Source: Azoarcus sp. | GTDB lineage: Bacteria > Pseudomonadota > Gammaproteobacteria > Burkholderiales > Rhodocyclaceae | Direction: 5' to 3' | Length of the DNA: 64,000 bases | NCBI GenBank assembly: GCA_031272995.1 | Contig: JAISSY010000042.1 | Span: 1 to 64,000, forward strand | In this document: in pieces, positions 59,178 to 64,000 of the stretch | Position numbering within the stretch: the first letter of the stretch is position 1 | How the letters are laid out: each line of letters opens with the position of its first letter | Translations under genes and position numbers: made by a program | Notes under the pieces: model-generated | Told to the model about the DNA's origin: nothing | Seen by the model: only the letters and a program-made list of their open reading frames with translations | Database searches by the model: none

Positions 59178-60002
59178 TTATTTGCCGAACTGCTCGCCCA
59201 TTTCGCGGCTGCGTGCCGCGCAGGCGGCGACTGCGGCGACGACGGCGTCGAACCAGCCGCGCTCGGCGAGCACCGCGAGCGCGGCGGCGGTGGTGCCGCC
59301 CTTGGAGGTGACTTTCTCGCGCAACACGGCGGGCGAATCATCGGATGTCGCCGCCAGTTTGGCGGCGCCGAGCACGGTGCCGAGCGCGAGGGCGCGGGCG
59401 CTTTGGGCGTCCAGCCCTTGCGCGCGTCCCCCCGCTTCCAGCGCCTCGATGAAGTGGAAAACGTAGGCCGGGCCGCTGCCGGAGACGCCGGTGACGGCGT
59501 CGAGCTTGTCCTCCGTCTCCACCCAAACCGTGCTGCCGACGGCGGCGAGCAGCCGCGTCGCCAATTCGCGTCCGGCGGCGTCGACGGCGGGCGCGGCGTA
59601 GAGACCAAGCACGCCCTCGCCAATCAAGGCCGGGGTGTTGGGCATACAGCGCACCAGCCGCGCGTAGGGCGCGCCGCTGCCGCCGAGCCAGCGCCCGATG
59701 TCGGCCAGTTGCAAGCCGGCGGCGATGCTAATGACCAATGCGCCCTGCAACGCGCCCGCGAACGGCGCCAGCGCCGCCTTCATCTGCTGCGGCTTCACCG
59801 CCAGCACCAGCACGTCGGCGGAGAACGTCGCAGCGTCGGGCGCGGCGCTCGTCGCCACGCCGAACTTCGCCTGCAGACGCTCGCGCGCAGCAGGGTCGAT
59901 TTCGACGACGCGAATGTCGGCAGCGGCGGCGACGCCGCTTTCGATCATGCCGCCAATCAGGGCGGTGGCCATGTTGCCGCCGCCAAAGAAAGCAATCTTC
60001 AT
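59178..60002 (-). CDS. proC: Pyrroline-5-carboxylate reductase
   Basis: MKIAFFGGGNMATALIGGMIESG; VRCMPNTPALIGEGVLGLYA; DAVTGVSGSGPAYVFHFIEAL. Confidence 0.96.
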   Translation of the reverse strand: MKIAFFGGGNMATALIGGMIESGVAAAADIRVVEIDPAARERLQAKFGVATSAAPDAATFSADVLVLAVKPQQMKAALAPFAGALQGALVISIAAGLQLADIGRWLGGSGAPYARLVRCMPNTPALIGEGVLGLYAAPAVDAAGRELATRLLAAVGSTVWVETEDKLDAVTGVSGSGPAYVFHFIEALEAGGRAQGLDAQSARALALGTVLGAAKLAATSDDSPAVLREKVTSKGGTTAAALAVLAERGWFDAVVAAVAACAARSREMGEQFGK

Positions 60003-60033
60003 GCGCCTCTGTTTCCTTGGTTGAAAAAACGTT

Positions 60034-60735
60034 TCATGCCGTGGCGAGCGGCTTGACGCGCTCGCCGAAAATCGCCGTGCCGACGCGCACGATGGTCGCG
60101 CCTTCGGCAATGGCCAAATCGAAATCGTGCGACATGCCCATCGACAGGGTGTCCAGCGCCAGCCCCTCCGCCGCCAGTTGGTCGCGCAACTGACGCAACA
60201 ACGCGAAACGCCGCCGCAACAAGGCTTCGTCGCCGGTCGGCTCAGGTATGCACATCAAACCGCGCAGGGTCAGACGCGGCAGCGCCGCCACCTGCCGCGC
60301 CAGCGTCGCTGCTTCCTGCGGCGCAACACCGCTTTTACTCGCTTCGCCGCTCACGTTTACTTGCAAACACACCTGCAAGGGCGGTTGGTTTTCGCCGCGC
60401 TGGTTGGAGAGTCGCTCGGCGATTTTCAGCCGGTCAACACTGTGCACCCAATCGAACGACTCGGCCACGAGGCGCGTCTTGTTGGCCTGCAACGGGCCGA
60501 TGAAATGCCATTCCAGATTCAGGGGCGCCAACGCGGCGATTTTCTCCGCCGCTTCCTGCACGTAGTTCTCGCCAAAGGCGCGCTGCCCGGCCAGATGCGC
60601 CTCGCGCACGCTGGCGGCGGGCCACGTCTTGCTGACCGCCAACAGCTTCACCGTCGCCGGGTCGCGCCCGGCGGCGCGGGCTGCGGCGGCGACGCGCGCG
60701 ACAACGGTCTGCAAATTGGTACTAATTGGCGGCAT
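60034..60735 (-). CDS. yggS: YggS family pyridoxal phosphate-binding protein
   Basis: VKLLAVSKTWPAASVREAHLAGQRAFGENYVQEAAEKIAAL; LEWHFIGPLQANKTRLVAESFDWVHSVDRLKIA; LSMGMSHDFDLAIAEGATIVRVGTAIFGER. Confidence 0.95.
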   Translation of the reverse strand: MPPISTNLQTVVARVAAAARAAGRDPATVKLLAVSKTWPAASVREAHLAGQRAFGENYVQEAAEKIAALAPLNLEWHFIGPLQANKTRLVAESFDWVHSVDRLKIAERLSNQRGENQPPLQVCLQVNVSGEASKSGVAPQEAATLARQVAALPRLTLRGLMCIPEPTGDEALLRRRFALLRQLRDQLAAEGLALDTLSMGMSHDFDLAIAEGATIVRVGTAIFGERVKPLATA

Positions 60736-60840
60736 GACCCCGAAATTTTTGCTATGAATGTTCGCTACGGCGGGATGGCAGTATACACCGGCGCAATCCA
60801 GCGCCCCGCGCGACCTTTTCGAGCACGAACGAATCAAACC

Positions 60841-61884
60841 ATGGACATAACCGAACTGTTGGCCTTCGCGGTCAAGAATCAGGCATCCGACCTGCACCTT
60901 TCCGCCGGGATGCCGCCGATGATCCGCGTCAACGGCGACGTGCGCAAAATCAACCTGCCGCCGATGGAGCACAAGGACGTGCACGCGCTGGTCTACGACA
61001 TCATGAACGACCGCCAGCGCAAACAATACGAAGAAGTGCTGGAAGTCGACTTTTCCTTCTCCATCCCCAATCTGGCGCGTTTCCGGGTCAACGCCTTCAA
61101 TCAGGAACGCGGCGCGGCGGTGGCCTTCCGCACCATTCCGAGCAAGGTGCTCTCGCTCGAAGCCCTGAACTGTCCGAAGATTTTCTACGACATCGTCGAT
61201 CAACCGCGCGGCATCGTGCTGGTCACCGGCCCGACCGGCTCCGGCAAATCGACGACGCTGGCGGCGATGATCGACCACATCAACGACAACGCTTTCGCCC
61301 ACATCCTCACCGTCGAAGACCCGATTGAATTCGTGCATGAGCCGAAACGTTGCCTCATCAACCAGCGCGAAGTGTTCCGCGACACGCTCTCCTTCAACAA
61401 CGCGCTGCGTTCGGCATTGCGCGAAGACCCGGACGTGATTCTCGTCGGCGAATTGCGCGACCTCGAAACCATCCGCCTCGCGCTCACCGCCGCCGAAACC
61501 GGCCACCTTGTTTTCGGCACCCTGCACACCTCGTCGGCGGCCAAGACCGTCGACCGTATCGTCGACGTCTTCCCCGCCGCCGAAAAGGAAATGGTGCGGT
61601 CGATGTTGTCGGAATCGCTGCGCGCGGTGATTTCGCAGACGCTGCTGAAAACCAAGGACGGTTCGGGTCGCGTCGCCGCGCACGAAATTCTCATCGGCAC
61701 CCCCGCCATCCGCAATCTGATTCGCGAAAACAAGGTGGCGCAAATGTATTCGTCCATCCAGACCGGGCAAAACCACGGCATGCAAACGCTCGACCAGTGT
61801 CTGGCCGACCTCGTGCGCCGCAACGTCGTCGCCGCGCCGGAAGCGCGCGCCTACGCGCAGAACAAGGACAATTTCGCCGCCTGA
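60841..61884 (+). CDS. pilT: Type IV pilus retraction ATPase PilT
   Basis: MDITELLAFAVKNQASDLHLSAGMPPMIRVNGDVRKI; GIVLVTGPTGSGKSTTLAAMIDHIN; AAKTVDRIVDVFPAAEKEMVRSML. Confidence 0.97.
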   Translation: MDITELLAFAVKNQASDLHLSAGMPPMIRVNGDVRKINLPPMEHKDVHALVYDIMNDRQRKQYEEVLEVDFSFSIPNLARFRVNAFNQERGAAVAFRTIPSKVLSLEALNCPKIFYDIVDQPRGIVLVTGPTGSGKSTTLAAMIDHINDNAFAHILTVEDPIEFVHEPKRCLINQREVFRDTLSFNNALRSALREDPDVILVGELRDLETIRLALTAAETGHLVFGTLHTSSAAKTVDRIVDVFPAAEKEMVRSMLSESLRAVISQTLLKTKDGSGRVAAHEILIGTPAIRNLIRENKVAQMYSSIQTGQNHGMQTLDQCLADLVRRNVVAAPEARAYAQNKDNFAA

Positions 61885-61928
61885 CCCGGCAGCGAAAACA
61901 AACAACGACATCTTCGGGGAGAGGCGCC

Positions 61929-63065
61929 ATGGAACGAGATCAGGCACTCAAATTCATGCACGACCTGCTGCGCCTGATGCTGCAGAAGAACGGTTCCGAC
62001 TTGCTCATCACCGCAGGTTTCCCGCCCGCGATCAAGATCGACGGTCGCGTGGTGCCGCAATCGAACCAGCCGCTGTCGCCCGCGCACACCGCGGAACTGG
62101 CGCGCGCGGTGATGAACGACAAGCAGGCCGCCGAGTTCGAGGCTTCCAAGGAGTGCAATTTCGCCATCTCCCCGGCGGGCATCGGCCGCTTTCGCGCCAA
62201 CGCCTTCGTGCAGCAGGGTCGCGTCGGACTCGTGCTGCGCACCATTTCCAACAAGATTCCGACGCTGGAAGAACTGCGCCTGCCCCCGATACTTCAGGAA
62301 GTCGCCATGACCAAGCGCGGTCTGGTGATTTTCGTCGGCGGCACCGGCACCGGCAAAACCACCTCGCTCGCCGCGATGGTCGATTACCGCAACGAGAATT
62401 CCTACGGCCACATCATCACCGTCGAAGACCCCATCGAATACATCCACGCGCACAAGAACTGCATCGTCGAACAGCGCGAAGTGGGCATCGACACTGACTC
62501 GTGGGAAGCCGCGCTCAAAAACACCTTGCGGCAAGCGCCCGACGTCATCCTGATGGGCGAAATCCGTGACCGCGAAACCATGGACTACGCCATCGCCTTC
62601 GCCGAAACCGGCCACCTCGCGCTGGCGACGCTGCACGCCAACAGCACCAATCAGGCCATCGACCGCATCGTCAATTTCTTCCCCGAACAGCGCCGCCAGC
62701 AACTGCTGATGGATTTATCGCTCAACGTCCGCGCCATGATTTCGCAGCGTCTGCTGCCGATAAAGGACAAAAAGGGGCGCGTGCCCGCAGTCGAAATCAT
62801 GCTCACCTCGCCCCTGATTTCCGACCTCATCTTCAAGGGCGACATCCCCGAAATCCGCGAAGTGATGAAGCGTTCGCGCGAACTGGGAATGCAGACCTTC
62901 GACCAGTCGCTGTTCGACCTCTACGAAGAAGAACTCATCACCTACGAAGACGCCCTGCGCAACGCCGATTCGGTCAACGACCTGCGCCTGCAAATCAAGC
63001 TGAACAGCAAACACAGCAAGCCGGGCGAATTGAATCAGAGCATCAAGGAGTTGGGGGTGGTTTAG
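61929..63065 (+). CDS. pilU: Type IV pilus ATPase PilU
   Basis: MERDQALKFMHDLLRLMLQKNGSDLLITAGFPPAIKIDGRVV; IFVGGTGTGKTTSLAAMVDYRN; after pilT. Confidence 0.96.
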   Translation: MERDQALKFMHDLLRLMLQKNGSDLLITAGFPPAIKIDGRVVPQSNQPLSPAHTAELARAVMNDKQAAEFEASKECNFAISPAGIGRFRANAFVQQGRVGLVLRTISNKIPTLEELRLPPILQEVAMTKRGLVIFVGGTGTGKTTSLAAMVDYRNENSYGHIITVEDPIEYIHAHKNCIVEQREVGIDTDSWEAALKNTLRQAPDVILMGEIRDRETMDYAIAFAETGHLALATLHANSTNQAIDRIVNFFPEQRRQQLLMDLSLNVRAMISQRLLPIKDKKGRVPAVEIMLTSPLISDLIFKGDIPEIREVMKRSRELGMQTFDQSLFDLYEEELITYEDALRNADSVNDLRLQIKLNSKHSKPGELNQSIKELGVV

Positions 63066-63163
63066 CGTTCCGCCCGATTGGGGCGACGGCCAAACTCGAT
63101 GCCAATGGTTTTTTTGGCAGGGATATGCTAAAAGGGTCATATTCGGCATTCGAGGCAATAAAA

Positions 63164-64000
63164 ATGGGCGAGCAACGCAACAAGGTCAAACTCTTTGAGC
63201 ATCGACAGGTTCGTGCCGAATGGGACGAACAGGCCGAAAAGTGGTGGTTTTCGGTCGTCGATGTCGTGGCCTTGCTGATTGACGCCGATTATCAGCGTGC
63301 GCGCAAATACTGGAAGGTTTTGAAGGGCAGATTAGCCGACGAGGGGAATCAAACGGTAACGGATTGTTACCAGTTGAAGATGGTCGCCAGTGACGGAAGG
63401 ATGCGCCTGACCGACGTTGCCGATACGGAACAACTGTTGCGACTCATCCAGTCCGTGCCTTCGCCGAAGGCGGAACCCTTCAAGCTCTGGCTTGCCAAGG
63501 TGGGCAGCGAACGGCTGGACGAGACTGTCGACCCGGAACTTTCCATCGACCGAGCCATCCAGAATTACCGTCGCTTGGGATACAGCGAAAACTGGATAAA
63601 TCAGCGCATAAAGGCCATCGAGGTTCGCAAGGCCCTGACGGACGAATGGGACAAAAGCGGTGTCCAGCCGGGCGAAGAATACGCGGCGCTGACCGACTTG
63701 ATGAGCAAGGTATGGAGCGGCATGACCACCCGCGAGTACAAAAAATACAAAGGGCTGAAAAAAGAAAACTTGCGTGACAACATGACCAATACGGAATTGG
63801 TGCTGAACATGTTGGCGGAGGTGGCGACGACCGATATTTCCACCGTGCGCCGTCCGCAGGGATTTGTCGAAAGCGCGGAAGTCGCCCACGAAGGAGCCAC
63901 GACCGCGAAAGTCGCGCGCGACCAACTCGAACGCAGCACCGGCAAATCGGTCGTCAGTAAGGGAAACGCAAAAAGCTTGGGGTTCGTCCGCCAGAGCGGA
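63164..64000 (+). CDS. BRO-N/DinD-like antirepressor family protein, 3' truncated by window edge
   Basis: Translated by hand: MGEQRNKVKLFEHRQVRAEWDEQAEKWWFSVVDVVALLIDADYQRARKYWKVLKGRLADEGNQ...; open to 64000, hence absent from the ORF track. Confidence 0.75.
   Translation, partial: MGEQRNKVKLFEHRQVRAEWDEQAEKWWFSVVDVVALLIDADYQRARKYWKVLKGRLADEGNQTVTDCYQLKMVASDGRMRLTDVADTEQLLRLIQSVPSPKAEPFKLWLAKVGSERLDETVDPELSIDRAIQNYRRLGYSENWINQRIKAIEVRKALTDEWDKSGVQPGEEYAALTDLMSKVWSGMTTREYKKYKGLKKENLRDNMTNTELVLNMLAEVATTDISTVRRPQGFVESAEVAHEGATTAKVARDQLERSTGKSVVSKGNAKSLGFVRQSG

Noticed and set aside
63071-63120. Short inverted repeats after pilU (cgcccgattggggcg; tgccaatggttttttTggca) as terminators
   Set aside because: Stems are short and no clear U-tract follows; too weak to call.

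Overview
This 64 kb window is GC-rich, gene-dense, and looks like the chromosome of a denitrifying proteobacterium; gene content and order suggest Betaproteobacteria (inference, no database search was run). Main blocks, left to right: (1) a nitrite-to-N2O module with norCBQD, an NnrS-like membrane protein, a Dnr-type Crp/Fnr regulator, a cobA/nirE-type SUMT, nirS, a nirC-like cytochrome, heme d1 genes (nirF, nirD/L-, nirG- and nirH-like, nirJ) and nnrS; (2) trmL, a DUF2238 gene, tRNA-Arg(CCU), an orphan HigA-like antitoxin and a TolC-family protein; (3) grpE-dnaK-dnaJ behind a clear sigma32-like promoter, then glmM-folP-ftsH-rlmE, yhbY, uppP, a YqiA-like esterase and an RNB exoribonuclease; (4) two TonB-C-terminal-domain proteins around aroE-mtgA-mgtE; (5) hemL, thiE and a pilGHIJL chemosensory cluster; (6) yqgE-ruvX-pyrR-pyrB-pyrC'; (7) a CusCBAF-like heavy-metal RND operon with a His/Cys-rich leader gene; (8) yggU-yggT-proC-yggS and pilT-pilU; (9) a BRO/DinD-like antirepressor gene that runs off the right edge and is absent from the ORF track. 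The most interesting signals are a decayed tRNA-Arg copy that, with the intact tRNA, brackets the orphan higA-like gene; a second NnrS-like protein attached to the nor operon and overlapping the regulator gene; a duplicated CusF domain, one copy fused to CusB; a TonB-CTD-only secreted protein; a GTAG-type REP-like hairpin; and a double hairpin between dnaK and dnaJ. I found no clearly new multi-gene system. The tRNA-bounded higA cassette and the nor-linked NnrS-like gene are the best leads.
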